Positions 32,367-41,237 of a stretch of 59,267 nucleotides of DNA are shown here, piece by piece (position 1 is the stretch's first letter; every line of letters begins with the position of its first letter). Origin of the DNA: Bifidobacterium breve (GTDB taxonomy: Bacteria; Myxococcota_A; UBA796; SXON01); NCBI GenBank assembly GCA_943328795.2, contig CALQBK020000007.1:1-59267 (forward strand), given 5' to 3'. The notes under the pieces are model-generated. The model was given only the letters and a program-made list of their open reading frames with translations, did not search any database and was not told the DNA's origin. A program made the position numbers and the translations under genes.

Positions 32367-33335
32367 TCAGCCCCCGCCGTTCGCCTGCCGGCTCGCGTTG
32401 ATGCGATCGCGCTCGAGCACGAGGCGCGCGAGCAGCGGACTCTCGAACTGTAGGCGAAGGGAGAGCTGAATGCCCTGGTCGTACACGTGCGCCGCCTTGT
32501 CGCGCAACGACTCCCGCTGCTTTGCGACCTCCGCTCGGTAGATCGCGGCCTCGGCGTCGGAGAGCCGCGCTGGGACGCGCGCAGCCACGAGCTCATCGCC
32601 GAACGCCACGTACGCGGAGCCGAGCCGGTAGAGCCCGTGCAGGATCCACTCGGGCTCCTGGATCGCGACGAGGGGCAGCATCGCCTCTTGGGCTGCCGCG
32701 AGCGCCTGCACCCGGGCGGTCACCGCCTGCCCCTGGCCGCGGTCGCCGCCCTTCAACGCGCTGGCTCGCTCCGCGGCGGCCAGCTCCTGGTCGAGCAGCA
32801 CGTAGTGCGCCTTCGCCCGCAACCAGGACTGCTTGTTCCAGCTCTCCGCCACCACCAGCGCGGCCTCCAAGTTCTGCACCCCGCGCTTCACCCTGCCCGC
32901 GGCGATCTGCGCCAGGGCCCGCTCGAGGTTCACCCCGACCTGGTCATTCAGGTCCCAGCCCTCGTTCTTGTGCAGGATCGCCATCTGCTGCAGCGCGCCG
33001 TGGCCATCGCCGAGGTCCTCCAGCACCAACGCGAGGCGGAACCGCGCCTCGTCGACGTGCCCGCGCCCCCGGGTGATCACCTCTTCGTAGTCCGGCGCCG
33101 CGCCGGCGCTGTCCCACGCGAGCTCCGCGCAGAACCCGCGCAGGTACAGGTAGTCCGACAGCTGCCCGTCCCCCACCATGCCGTCGATGCTCATCAGCAG
33201 CTCGTGGCAGTTGCCCGGCGCCCCCGAGCGCCGCATGTCCTCCGCGAGCACCAAGACGTCGGTCACCCCGGCCGTGCCCTCGTCCGCGCGCGCAGCCTCG
33301 AAGCCCCCGAGGGCCAAGAGCAGCAGCGCCGCCAT
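32367..33335 (-). CDS. Secreted helical-repeat (TPR-like) protein, unknown function
   Basis: A signal peptide (MAALLLLALGGFEAARADE, cleavage likely after ARA) precedes about 300 residues of amphipathic helices. The paired-helix pattern resembles tetratricopeptide repeats (RFRLALVLEDLGDGHGALQQ, VGVNLERALAQIAAGRVKRG, LYRLGSAYVAFGDELVAARV). No enzyme motif is visible, so a periplasmic protein-protein interaction role is likely. The ATG lies 3 bp after the stop of the flavoprotein gene (33339-34763), so the two form one transcript. The stop directly abuts that of the convergent hydrolase gene. Confidence 0.65.
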   Translation of the reverse strand: MAALLLLALGGFEAARADEGTAGVTDVLVLAEDMRRSGAPGNCHELLMSIDGMVGDGQLSDYLYLRGFCAELAWDSAGAAPDYEEVITRGRGHVDEARFRLALVLEDLGDGHGALQQMAILHKNEGWDLNDQVGVNLERALAQIAAGRVKRGVQNLEAALVVAESWNKQSWLRAKAHYVLLDQELAAAERASALKGGDRGQGQAVTARVQALAAAQEAMLPLVAIQEPEWILHGLYRLGSAYVAFGDELVAARVPARLSDAEAAIYRAEVAKQRESLRDKAAHVYDQGIQLSLRLQFESPLLARLVLERDRINASRQANGGG

Positions 33336-33338
33336 CGG

Positions 33339-34763
33339 CTAACCAGCCTTCCGCGCGTCAGCGTCGCCGCCCGCCGGGTGCTTTTGGCGCGTCCCGCCGC
33401 TGGCGAGGGCCATCTCGTCGGTGTCGGGTCGCCCCGAGTCGCGGAGCAGCTTGCGGGTCAGCTGGATCGCGTTCTCCATCGAGTGGTCCATGTTGTTGTA
33501 CCAGAACATGCCGGTACGGCCGGCGAGCTGCAGGTTCTCGAACTTCGCCAGCCCCTTGCGCGCGCGCTCCAAGTTCGCCGGGTAGGACGTGTGGTAGATC
33601 GGGTACGAGTGCGGCACCCGCTCCAGGTAGACGTTCTCGACGTCCTTGCGCGAGCGCACCATGCCCACCTTGATGAGGTCGTCGACCACCGCGGGCGTCA
33701 GGCGCTCGCCGTGCGTCCAGCGCTCGTCGCCCTCGCGGCAGGTGATCTCGACGCAGAGGCCTGTCGCGCCGCGCGGCACGGTGTCGTCGCTGAAGTAGCG
33801 GGGGATGGAGACCCGCGAGAACACGAGGTCGTCCGCGCCGTAGTAGCACCACTGGTACTCGCGCGGGACGTTGCCCTTCACCAGCACGTTGTAGAGCAGC
33901 GTCGACAGGTACGGCAAGTTGGGCTTGTCGATGCCCAGCTGCTCGCACGCGAGCGTGATCGGCGCCGTCCAGATCACGGCAGAGGGCTCCACGCGCTCGT
34001 CCCCGAACTCCACCGCGGCGATTCGGCCGTTCCCCGGGATGAGCTTCGCGCCCGTCCCGGTGATGATCCGGCCGCCCAGGCCCAGCAGCGCCTGGCTCAC
34101 CCGCTGCCAGGTCACGTGTAGGCCACCCTTCGGGTAGATGAAGTCGATCTCGGCCTTGTTGTACTGGAGCAACGTTGACTTTGCGAGCTGCGCCAAGTTC
34201 TGCATCTGCAGCTTGTCGTCGATGATCGCGCGGTTGATGCCCACCTTCGCCCAGTCCGGGTGTGTCTCACGCGGGTGGATGCCGAGGAACTTCACGCTGT
34301 AGCCGCGGAAGAAGTGCTCGTACAACGTGGGCCCGTACTGCCGGAGCACGTAGTCTTCGAAGTTCGTGTTGCCGTACTTCTTCATGCCGTTGACCGCGAG
34401 GTCCATGGCGCTCCTGACAGCGAGCGGCACAGGAAGTTGCACGAGGTTCTTCGGATGCAGCGGCCAACGGTAGTACTGCCCCGCGAAGTACACCTCGGAC
34501 TTGCGGGGGAACGCCGTGGAGTCCCCGGCGAGCACGCGGTCCAAGTAGGCCTTGATGTTTGGGTTCTCGGTGTGGAACCGGTGCGGACCCACGTCGAAGA
34601 CGAAGTCGTCGTACACGTAGGAGCGGGCGAGCCCGCCGACCTTCGTGAACTTCTCGACGACGATGACCTTCACGCCGGCCTCGGCCAGCAGGTGCGCCGT
34701 CACCAACCCCGCGACGCCCGCGCCTACGACCACGACAGGACCCTCGAACACGTTCACAGCCAT
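33339..34763 (-). CDS. FAD-dependent oxidoreductase, UDP-galactopyranose-mutase-like
   Basis: The 474-residue flavoprotein starts with a dinucleotide-binding fold (VVVVGAGVAGLVTAHLLAEA, then VVEKFTKVGGLARS). It has the GPHRFHTENPNIKAYLDRV segment seen in UDP-galactopyranose mutase-like and protoporphyrinogen-oxidase-like proteins. The C-terminal FAD-contact region is GRTGMFWYNNMDHSMENAI. In other bacteria such proteins often sit in surface-polysaccharide loci, so sugar-nucleotide chemistry is a reasonable guess. A carotenoid- or amine-oxidase-like role cannot be excluded. GGAG lies 10 nt before the ATG. The downstream TPR-like secreted gene is 3 bp away. Confidence 0.8.
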   Translation of the reverse strand: MAVNVFEGPVVVVGAGVAGLVTAHLLAEAGVKVIVVEKFTKVGGLARSYVYDDFVFDVGPHRFHTENPNIKAYLDRVLAGDSTAFPRKSEVYFAGQYYRWPLHPKNLVQLPVPLAVRSAMDLAVNGMKKYGNTNFEDYVLRQYGPTLYEHFFRGYSVKFLGIHPRETHPDWAKVGINRAIIDDKLQMQNLAQLAKSTLLQYNKAEIDFIYPKGGLHVTWQRVSQALLGLGGRIITGTGAKLIPGNGRIAAVEFGDERVEPSAVIWTAPITLACEQLGIDKPNLPYLSTLLYNVLVKGNVPREYQWCYYGADDLVFSRVSIPRYFSDDTVPRGATGLCVEITCREGDERWTHGERLTPAVVDDLIKVGMVRSRKDVENVYLERVPHSYPIYHTSYPANLERARKGLAKFENLQLAGRTGMFWYNNMDHSMENAIQLTRKLLRDSGRPDTDEMALASGGTRQKHPAGGDADARKAG

Positions 34764-34855
34764 CTGCGGGAGACTCCGATCACGACAGTGTGACCCATCC
34801 GGGGGCGGCGGGGAAGGCCCGCGGGGCTACAGAAAGCGGACTGGGATGGCTTCCA

Positions 34856-35320
34856 TCAGCCCGACGTCGGCGTTGTCGGGGGCGCAGCGGGGGCGGGAGC
34901 CGGGGGGTCCGCGGGCGGGGTGACCGGGGGGGTAACCTCGGCCGGCGGCGCGCCTTCCACCGCAGGGGATGGCGCGACTGGCGTCTTGTCGGTGGTCGCA
35001 ACCGCCTCCATCACGACCACGAGGTCTCCTTGCTGGTGCCCGTGCGTCCGAATCGCGAACCCGACTTGCAGGTCGCTCGCGAGGCAGGTCCGGCCATCGA
35101 TGGTCAAGACGCCCGTTGGCGGCAAGTGCCCGATCACCGTCTGCCCATCGCCAACTTGGACCCACGTGCGCGTGTCCCCGCTGACGGACGAGATGGTGCC
35201 CGAGACGGTCACCTCGTCGGCGTCGGCCAGCGTCGCGCCCGGGGCGGGCCCAGGTGGGGCGTTCGGCGCCATCATCGGCTCCTGGATCCCGCACGCGAGC
35301 AGCAACAAGAGCGGGGTCAC
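34856..35320 (-). CDS. Small lipoprotein coupled to thyX
   Basis: The GTG at 35320 overlaps the thyX stop (GTGA) and encodes a minimal lipoprotein signal (LLLLLACGI, Cys10). A short Pro-rich stretch follows, then about 80 residues of beta-rich sequence that could be a small OB-like barrel ([56 protein letters not shown]). The C-terminal tail is Pro/Ala/Thr-rich (about 45 residues). Function unknown. The overlap shows it is co-translated with thyX, although the products act in different compartments. An upstream in-frame extension lies inside thyX and is rejected. Confidence 0.65.
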   Translation of the reverse strand: MTPLLLLLACGIQEPMMAPNAPPGPAPGATLADADEVTVSGTISSVSGDTRTWVQVGDGQTVIGHLPPTGVLTIDGRTCLASDLQVGFAIRTHGHQQGDLVVVMEAVATTDKTPVAPSPAVEGAPPAEVTPPVTPPADPPAPAPAAPPTTPTSG

Positions 35321-36231
35321 GTCTCCACCTCCGGGCGGACGGCGGCCATCAACTCCACCCACTCCCGCTTCGACAAGCCCGAGCTGGCGGCGTCCACGGG
35401 CTCGCCCGCGAGCATCCGCCGCACCACCTTGAGCATCGGCCCCGACAGCGTAAACGCGCCGAGCCGGTAGTCCTCGAACGCCTCCCAGCAGTGCGGCACC
35501 CAGGCCTTGACCGCGCTCGCGATCGCCTCGCCGTACACGCGGATCTCGTACTGCGCGTGCGGGTCGATCCGAAGCGCCAGGAAGTGGAGCAGGTTGTGCA
35601 GGTCCACCTTCCAGTACCACTGCGTGTAGTACCCGACCGACAGGTTCATCCGGGCGAGCTCGCGCGCGAGCCCCGCCTCGTCGATCAGCTTCTCGTACGT
35701 GTCGTAGCTCTGCTCTTGGTCCCGCCTGAGCAAGCGCAGGACCTCGGCCGCGGCGTCAGCGTCCAAAACCTCGCCGCGCCCCTGCTTGTTGTTCGACGAC
35801 TGGCGCGCCAGGTCCTCCGGGCGGGGCAGGTAGAACTCGCGGTCCATGATCGAGTAGCGGGCGCTGTACTCGTTCACGTTGGCGGTGCGGTGCCGGATCC
35901 ACTGCCGGGCGACGAAGATGGGCAGCTTGACGTGGAGCTTGAGCTCACACATCTCGAGCGGCGTCGTGTGCCGGTGCCGCATCAGGTAGCGGATCAGCCC
36001 CCGGTCGTCGTTCGCCGTGCGGGTGCCCTTGCCGTACGAGACGCGGGCGGCCTGGACGACGGCGTTGTCGTCGCCCATGTAGTCCACCACGCGCACAAAG
36101 CCGTGGTCGAGGCACGGCATGGGGTGAAACAGCCGCTCCTCGAGCGCGGCGACTGTCGGGCGCCGGGTCGTGAACCGCTCGGAGAGCTGGGCTTGGAGTT
36201 CGGCGAGCTCTTCGCCGCGAGGCTGGGACAT
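35317..36231 (-). CDS. thyX: Flavin-dependent thymidylate synthase
   Basis: The 304-residue enzyme methylates dUMP to dTMP using FAD, NADPH and methylenetetrahydrofolate. The ThyX signature RHR-x7-S is present as [15 protein letters not shown], preceded by [20 protein letters not shown]. The family's dUMP- and FAD-binding Arg/Gln residues lie in the helical second half ([19 protein letters not shown]). ThyX replaces ThyA in many bacteria lacking dihydrofolate reductase. The ATG at 36231 is a leaderless-type start (GCTACT box). In-frame codons further upstream lie opposite the divergent SPASM gene. The protein is longer than the usual 220-260 residues because of a C-terminal extension. Confidence 0.93.
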   Translation of the reverse strand: MSQPRGEELAELQAQLSERFTTRRPTVAALEERLFHPMPCLDHGFVRVVDYMGDDNAVVQAARVSYGKGTRTANDDRGLIRYLMRHRHTTPLEMCELKLHVKLPIFVARQWIRHRTANVNEYSARYSIMDREFYLPRPEDLARQSSNNKQGRGEVLDADAAAEVLRLLRRDQEQSYDTYEKLIDEAGLARELARMNLSVGYYTQWYWKVDLHNLLHFLALRIDPHAQYEIRVYGEAIASAVKAWVPHCWEAFEDYRLGAFTLSGPMLKVVRRMLAGEPVDAASSGLSKREWVELMAAVRPEVET

Positions 36232-36239
36232 CTGGGCCG

Positions 36240-36245
36240 AGTAGC
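36240..36245 (-). promoter_or_regulatory. Putative extended -10 box of thyX (leaderless type)
   Basis: GCTACT on the minus strand. Exactly 10 nt separate the TA from the ATG at 36231. It lies in the 83-bp gap shared with the divergent SPASM operon. Confidence 0.4.
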
Positions 36246-36300
36246 CGGTTCCAGGGGTCCCTGTCGACAGGCGGCGTTGTGCCCCGCGAGGGCGAACCCG

Positions 36301-36306
36301 GTTAAG
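36301..36306 (+). promoter_or_regulatory. Putative extended -10 box of the SPASM operon (leaderless type)
   Basis: GTTAAG. Exactly 10 nt separate the TA from the ATG at 36315, and no ribosome site is visible. Confidence 0.4.
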
Positions 36307-36314
36307 CGGCGCCG

Positions 36315-36632
36315 ATGTCGAAGCCCCTCCCGCTCGCGGCCGTGCCCCCGACAAGGCCAGCCTGCGCGGGCCTCTGGGACACGCCCATGGTGCAGGTGAA
36401 CGGGGACGTGACGGTGTGCTGCCTCGACGAGCACCTGTTGAACAAGGTGGGGAACGTGAACGTCACGCCGTTGCGCGAGATCTGGCAGGGGGCCACCCTA
36501 GAAGCGTGGCGGAACGCCCACGTCGAGGGGCGCTTCGCAGACTCCGGCCCGTACTGCACGAGCTGCAATTGGCGCTCCGCCGGCACCATGTCCCCAGAGC
36601 GGATCGCGGCCTGGCGGGCGGGGCAGGCATGA
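36315..36632 (+). CDS. Stand-alone SPASM-domain iron-sulfur protein
   Basis: The 105-residue protein is only a SPASM-type domain. [43 protein letters not shown] and YCTSCNWR carry the pattern of cysteines that in larger enzymes hold auxiliary 4Fe-4S clusters. The radical SAM core with CxxxCxxC is absent, so alone it cannot do radical chemistry. It could bind a cluster, act in trans with a radical SAM enzyme, or be a remnant. Its TGA overlaps the ABC ATPase ATG (ATGA), so it is expressed with the transporter and the DegT-type aminotransferase. The start is supported by GTTAAG at leaderless spacing. Confidence 0.8.
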   Translation: MSKPLPLAAVPPTRPACAGLWDTPMVQVNGDVTVCCLDEHLLNKVGNVNVTPLREIWQGATLEAWRNAHVEGRFADSGPYCTSCNWRSAGTMSPERIAAWRAGQA

Positions 36633-37534
36633 GCAGCGCGATCCGTACGGAGCGCCTGTCGAAGACCTACTACTCGGGGTTCTTCCGGTTCAAGTACCCG
36701 GCGCTGATCGACCTCGACCTGGACGTGCCGGAGGGCTCGTCGTTCGGCTTCGTCGGGCCGAACGGGGCCGGCAAGACCACCACGATCAAGACGCTGATGG
36801 GGCTGCAGCGGCCCACGGGGGGCGGGGCCTGGATCCACGGGGTCCCCATCGCGGACCCTTCGTCTCGGCTCCGCGTCGGGTTCCTGCCCGAGCGGCCCTA
36901 CTTCTACGAGCACCTGAGCGCCGCGGAGTTCTTGGACTTCTACGCGCGGCTCGGGGACGTGCCAGCGGCCGAGCGCTCGGGCCGGATCCAGAAGCTGCTG
37001 GACCGGGTGGACCTCGCGCGGTTTCGCGACGTCCCGCTTGGGAAGTTCTCGAAGGGGATGCTCCAGCGGGCGGGGCTGGCGCAGGCCCTGGTGGCGGACC
37101 CCGACCTGCTCGTGCTGGACGAGCCGATGAGCGGGCTCGACCCCATCGGGCGCGCGCTCGTGCGCGACCTCATCATCGAGGAGCGCGACGCCGGGAAGAC
37201 GGTGTTCTTCTCGTCACACATCCTCGCAGACATCGAGGCCATCTGCGACCGCGTCGCCATGGTGGTCGGCGGCAAGCTCCGCGGCCAAGGCAGGGTGAGC
37301 GAGCTGCTCTCCGGGGCCGTGGAGTCGGTGGAGCTCACCCTCCGCAAGGGCGAAAAGGTCGAGCGGCGCCGGGTCGCGCCGGGGCTCAGCGACGCCGCGA
37401 TCGCCTCCGCGCAGTCCGAGGGCTACAGCGTCGTCAGCGTGCACCCCCAGTCGAAGTCCCTCGAACAGCTGCTGCTCGACGAGGTCGAGCGGGCCAAGCC
37501 CGTCGTCACAAAACACCTCGGGGTGCTCAATTGA
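36629..37534 (+). CDS. ABC transporter ATP-binding protein
   Basis: This 301-residue single ATPase domain has Walker A GFVGPNGAGKTTTIKTLMG, a Q-loop region, the signature KFSKGMLQRAGLAQAL (FSKGM instead of the classic LSGGQ, common in ABC-2 ATPases), Walker B DLLVLDEPMSGLD and the H-loop FFSSHILADIE. The last about 85 residues form a regulatory C-terminal segment. With the membrane protein at 37531 it should make an ABC-2-type exporter. Both gene junctions are overlapping (ATGA before, TTGA after), a strong sign of stoichiometric synthesis. The cargo is unknown. Confidence 0.93.
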   Translation: MSSAIRTERLSKTYYSGFFRFKYPALIDLDLDVPEGSSFGFVGPNGAGKTTTIKTLMGLQRPTGGGAWIHGVPIADPSSRLRVGFLPERPYFYEHLSAAEFLDFYARLGDVPAAERSGRIQKLLDRVDLARFRDVPLGKFSKGMLQRAGLAQALVADPDLLVLDEPMSGLDPIGRALVRDLIIEERDAGKTVFFSSHILADIEAICDRVAMVVGGKLRGQGRVSELLSGAVESVELTLRKGEKVERRRVAPGLSDAAIASAQSEGYSVVSVHPQSKSLEQLLLDEVERAKPVVTKHLGVLN

Positions 37535-38334
37535 GCCGTCCAGCCGCGAGTGGCATCGGCCCCGTCGCGACGCGGATCTACGCGGTCGCGAGCAACACGT
37601 TCCGTGAGGCTGTGCGGGACAAGGTGCTCTACAGCATCCTGTTCTTCGCCGCGATCCTGCTCTTGGCTTCGCTGGGGATGCGCGAGGTCGCGCTCGGGGA
37701 CAGGGACAAGGTCGTGCGGGGGGTCGGGCTCGGTGGTATCTCGGTGATCGGCGCGATAATCGCGGTTTTCTTGGGTGTCGGCTTGGTGTGGAAGGAGATC
37801 GAGCGGAAGACGATCTACACGCTGGCGTCGAAGCCGCTCCCGCGGTGGCAGATCCTGCTCGGCAAGTACCTCGGGCTCTGGATTACGCTCGCGGTCGAGG
37901 TCGCGATCCTCACCGGCCTGTACACGGTCATCATCGGGTACCAGCAGGGGATGCCCTGGGCGGGGGTGTACCTGTCGATGGCGATGCTGATGCTCGAGCT
38001 CACCCTCGTCACCGCGTTCGCGACGCTGTTCTCGACGTTCGCGTCGCCGACGTCGGCGAGCGCCTACACGCTGTGCGTCTACGTGATCGGGCACTTCGCC
38101 GACGACCTCTACCGGTTTGGGCAAGCGAGCGACGACGCTGGCTTTCGAGCGCTGACGATGGGGCTCTACCGGATCGTGCCCAACCTCGGCATGTTCAACG
38201 TCCGCACCGAGGCCGTCCACCACGTCGTCGTGCCAGGCAGCGAGGTGCTGTGGGCGACCGCCTACGCGCTCGGGTACACGACCGTCGTGCTGGGGATCGC
38301 GATGATGGTGTTCGAACGGCGCGACTTCAAGTGA
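37531..38334 (+). CDS. ABC-2 type permease
   Basis: The 267-residue integral membrane protein has about six helices (VLYSILFFAAILLLASLG, ISVIGAIIAVFLGVGLVW, WITLAVEVAILTGLYTVIIG, LMLELTLVTAFATLFSTFAS and others). The cytosolic motif ERKTIYTLASKPLPRW between helices 2 and 3 is typical of ABC-2 permeases. It pairs with the ATPase at 36629. The TTG start overlaps the ATPase stop as TTGA, and its own stop overlaps the GTG of the aminotransferase. The exported molecule is unknown; lipid- or saccharide-linked products are common for this class. Confidence 0.92.
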   Translation: MSRPAASGIGPVATRIYAVASNTFREAVRDKVLYSILFFAAILLLASLGMREVALGDRDKVVRGVGLGGISVIGAIIAVFLGVGLVWKEIERKTIYTLASKPLPRWQILLGKYLGLWITLAVEVAILTGLYTVIIGYQQGMPWAGVYLSMAMLMLELTLVTAFATLFSTFASPTSASAYTLCVYVIGHFADDLYRFGQASDDAGFRALTMGLYRIVPNLGMFNVRTEAVHHVVVPGSEVLWATAYALGYTTVVLGIAMMVFERRDFK

Positions 38335-39398
38335 ACACGGTCCGGATGGCGGACATGGCGGCGCGGCACGCCCGCGTCGCTGCGGTGCTCGAGCCCGCCG
38401 TGCTCGAGGTCCTCCGCTCGGGGCGCTACGTCGGCGGACCGGTGGTGGACGCGACGATGCGGGCCGTCGCGGGGCACTTCGGATGGCGACACGCGGTGGG
38501 CGTGAACAGCGGCACGGACGCGCTGATCTACGCGCTGCAGGCGGTCGGGGTGCGACCGGGCGACGAGGTCATCGTGCCCGCGCTCACGTTCTTCGCGAGC
38601 GCCGGGGCGGTGTGCCGGGTCGGCGCTACGCCCGTGATCGCGGACGTCCGCGCGGACCTCCCGCTGCTCGACCCCGAGGGGCTGCCGCTCAGCCCGCGGA
38701 CGCGCGCCGTGATGGCGGTGCACTTGTACGGCGAGCACTGCGCCCTCCCCGCGATGCCCGTGCCCGTCGTCGACGACTCGGCGCAGACCGCTGGCGCGGA
38801 TCCGCCGTGCCGCACGGGCGAGATCGCGGCCGTCAGCTTCTACCCGACCAAGACCCTGGGCGCGGCCGGGGACGGCGGCTGCGTGCTCACGGACGACCCC
38901 GCCGTCGCGCGCAAGCTGCACCTGCTGACCCACCACGGGATGCCGACTGCGTACTACGCGGAGACCGTAGACGGCGTGGTCGGGGCGAACAGCCGGCTCG
39001 ACGCCGTGCAGGCCGCGGTCGTCGCGGCGCACCTGGGAGACCTCCCCAGCCGGACCGCTGCGCGGCGCGCCAACGCAGATGTGTACGACCGGGAGCTGCC
39101 GGGGGTCGTGGAGCGCATCCCCAGGGGCGCCGGCCACCCGGTACACCAGTACGTGGTCCTGTTCCCCGACGGCGCCGACCGCGACGGCATCGCCGCCCGC
39201 GTGAGAGAGCGGGGCGTCGAGTCCGCGGTCTACTACCCCCGCTCGTTAGCCGCCCAGCCCGCCCTGGCCGCCTTCGCCCGCCCAACGCCCCGCGCGGACC
39301 GCTTCTGCGCGCGGTGCTTGGCCCTGCCGGTCCACGAGAGCCTCTCGGAGTCCGACCTCGGCCAGGTGCTCGACGCCGTGCGGTTCGCGCTGGGCTGA
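38331..39398 (+). CDS. DegT/DnrJ/EryC1/StrS family PLP aminotransferase
   Basis: The 355-residue fold-type I PLP enzyme has RYVGGPVVDATMRAVAGHFG at the N-terminus, VNSGTDALIYALQAVGVRPG, VDDSAQTAG and the PLP Lys in VSFYPTKTLGAAGDGGC. Members transfer amino groups to keto sugars for surface or antibiotic sugars, although some act on other substrates. The closing PVHESLSESDLGQVLD is also characteristic. It is translationally coupled to the ABC permease (GTGA), suggesting that an amino sugar-containing product is exported. An ATG at 38346 is an alternative start. Confidence 0.9.
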   Translation: MNTVRMADMAARHARVAAVLEPAVLEVLRSGRYVGGPVVDATMRAVAGHFGWRHAVGVNSGTDALIYALQAVGVRPGDEVIVPALTFFASAGAVCRVGATPVIADVRADLPLLDPEGLPLSPRTRAVMAVHLYGEHCALPAMPVPVVDDSAQTAGADPPCRTGEIAAVSFYPTKTLGAAGDGGCVLTDDPAVARKLHLLTHHGMPTAYYAETVDGVVGANSRLDAVQAAVVAAHLGDLPSRTAARRANADVYDRELPGVVERIPRGAGHPVHQYVVLFPDGADRDGIAARVRERGVESAVYYPRSLAAQPALAAFARPTPRADRFCARCLALPVHESLSESDLGQVLDAVRFALG

Positions 39399-39409
39399 CC
39401 GCCGCCGGA

Positions 39410-41176
39410 TCAGCCGAACTGCCGCTCGACCAGCTTGCGATACGGCCCGTCGTGCGCGACCAGCTCCTCGTGCCGCCCGGCCTCCACCACGGTCCCCGAG
39501 TCCACCACCGCCACGGTGTCCGCGTCCCGCACCGTCGACAGGCGATGGGCGATCACGAGCACGGTCCGCCCGACCATGAGCCGCTCGAGCGCCTCTTGCA
39601 CGAGGTGCTCGCTCTCGGAGTCCAGCGCGCTCGTCGCCTCGTCGAGCACCAGGATCCGCGGGTCCTTCAAGATCGCGCGGGCGATCGCGATGCGCTGCTT
39701 CTGCCCGCCCGACAGGCGAACGCCGCGCTCGCCGACCAGCGTGTTGTAGCCCTCGGGGAACCCTTCGATGAAGGTGTGCGCGTTGGCCGCCCGGGACGCC
39801 TCCACGACCTGCTCGTGGCTCGCGTCCATCCGCCCGTACCGAATGTTCTCCTCGATCGAGCACGCGAACAGCACGGGCTCCTGCGACACGGTGCCGATCT
39901 GCTCGCGCAGCCAGTGGGGGTCCAGCGTCCGCAGGTCATGCCCGTCGAGCGTGACCGTGCCGGAGGTGGGGTCGTAGAACCGCGCGACGAGGCCAGCGAC
40001 CGTGCTCTTCCCCGAGCCCGACGGCCCGACCAGCGCGAGGATCTTCCCGGGTTCGAGCACGATGTTCATCTGCTTCATCACGGGGGCGTCCAGGCGCGTC
40101 GGGTACGCGAAGTCCACGGCGTTGAGGGCCACGCGGCCCTTCACCTCCGCGAGGCGCTCGCCGCCGCGGCCCTCGCCGATCGGCGCCCTGTCCATCAGCT
40201 CGAACACGCGGGTGCTCGCGCCGAGCGCCCGGTTGAAGTCCGCGTACAAGCTCGACAGCGCGCCGAGTGAGAACCCGAGCACGATGGTGTAGAGCATGAA
40301 CGAGTTGAGGTCGCCGAGCGTCAGCGTGCCCTCGATCACCTCGTTGCCGCCAAACCACAGCACCAGCGCGACCGCGCCGAACCCCGCGAAGCCCATGGCC
40401 CCCTGGAACGTGCCGTACGTGAGCGCGAGCCTGCGCCCCATCTGGAACGCGACGTCCACCTTGGCAGCGTACCGGCCGACCTCGAAGTCCTCCCGCGCGA
40501 AGCTCCGGACCGTGCGGATGTTGCCGAGCGTCTCGTCCGCCACCTCGCTGGCCCCCGCCAGCGCGTCTTGCGTCGTCTTGGACAAGGAGCGCACGCGGCG
40601 CGCGAAGAGCATGGCGCCGATGGCTACGAAAGGGACCACGGCGAGCATCACCAGCGTGAGCTTCCAGCTCGTCCACACCAACACCGCGAGGCTTCCGAGC
40701 GCCTGCACGAAAAAGCGGAGCGCCATCGAGATGTTCACCGTGACGCCGTTCTGGATCACGTTGGTGTCGCTTGACAGGCGGTTCAGGAGCTCCCCCGTGC
40801 GCTGCGCGTCGAAAAACCCGATCTCCTGGGCCACGATCCGGTCGTACAAGTCGCGCCGCAGCCGGGCAACGACACGCTCGCCGGCGAGGGTGAACAGCCA
40901 GGAGCGGAGGAACCCGAAGAGCCCGACGAGCACGAACAACCCCAGCATCTGCTCGACCGTGCGCGCAAGCACCTCGCGCCCGTTCGGTTGGCTCACCGCG
41001 TCGGTCAGGATGCGCACGCCCTGGGGCCCGACGAGGGACAACGAGCTCCCCAGCAGCAACGCGAGCGTGGCGATGGTGAGCATGCCAAACTCGGGCTTTG
41101 CCAAGGAGAAAAGGCGTCCCCAAGAGGTGCTGTGGGCGGAGCTATCGGGGGGCGGAGGGCGGGTCTCGTTGGCCAT
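39410..41176 (-). CDS. ABC exporter, fused membrane and ATPase domains (MsbA/LmrA type)
   Basis: The 588-residue half-transporter has about six N-terminal membrane helices and one ATPase domain. The ATPase has Walker A LALVGPSGSGKSTVAGLVAR, signature LSGGQKQRIAIARAIL, Walker B RILVLDEATSALDSES and H-loop VLVIAHRLSTVRD. Two copies would form the working exporter. Relatives move lipids (MsbA), drugs or peptides, and the sequence does not separate these. It is convergent with the DegT operon. The ATG at 41176 has no clear ribosome site. GGTA lies 34 nt upstream on the same strand, so the promoter is unclear. Confidence 0.92.
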   Translation of the reverse strand: MANETRPPPPDSSAHSTSWGRLFSLAKPEFGMLTIATLALLLGSSLSLVGPQGVRILTDAVSQPNGREVLARTVEQMLGLFVLVGLFGFLRSWLFTLAGERVVARLRRDLYDRIVAQEIGFFDAQRTGELLNRLSSDTNVIQNGVTVNISMALRFFVQALGSLAVLVWTSWKLTLVMLAVVPFVAIGAMLFARRVRSLSKTTQDALAGASEVADETLGNIRTVRSFAREDFEVGRYAAKVDVAFQMGRRLALTYGTFQGAMGFAGFGAVALVLWFGGNEVIEGTLTLGDLNSFMLYTIVLGFSLGALSSLYADFNRALGASTRVFELMDRAPIGEGRGGERLAEVKGRVALNAVDFAYPTRLDAPVMKQMNIVLEPGKILALVGPSGSGKSTVAGLVARFYDPTSGTVTLDGHDLRTLDPHWLREQIGTVSQEPVLFACSIEENIRYGRMDASHEQVVEASRAANAHTFIEGFPEGYNTLVGERGVRLSGGQKQRIAIARAILKDPRILVLDEATSALDSESEHLVQEALERLMVGRTVLVIAHRLSTVRDADTVAVVDSGTVVEAGRHEELVAHDGPYRKLVERQFG

Positions 41177-41208
41177 GGGCGAGAAGGTTGCACACCGATT
41201 TTTCCTGG

Positions 41209-41214
41209 GCTACC
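41209..41214 (+). promoter_or_regulatory. Putative extended -10 box of the Tim44-like gene
   Basis: GCTACC. Twenty-five nt separate the TA from the ATG at 41238, with CGGGAGG in the predicted leader. Confidence 0.35.
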
Positions 41215-41237
41215 GGGGAGGCCTCGGGAGGCGGACG

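Noticed and set aside
33339-34763. Calling the flavoprotein glf outright
   Set aside because: FAD-fold motifs resemble UDP-galactopyranose mutase, but protoporphyrinogen-oxidase-like relatives share them, and no galactofuranosyl-transferase gene is adjacent.
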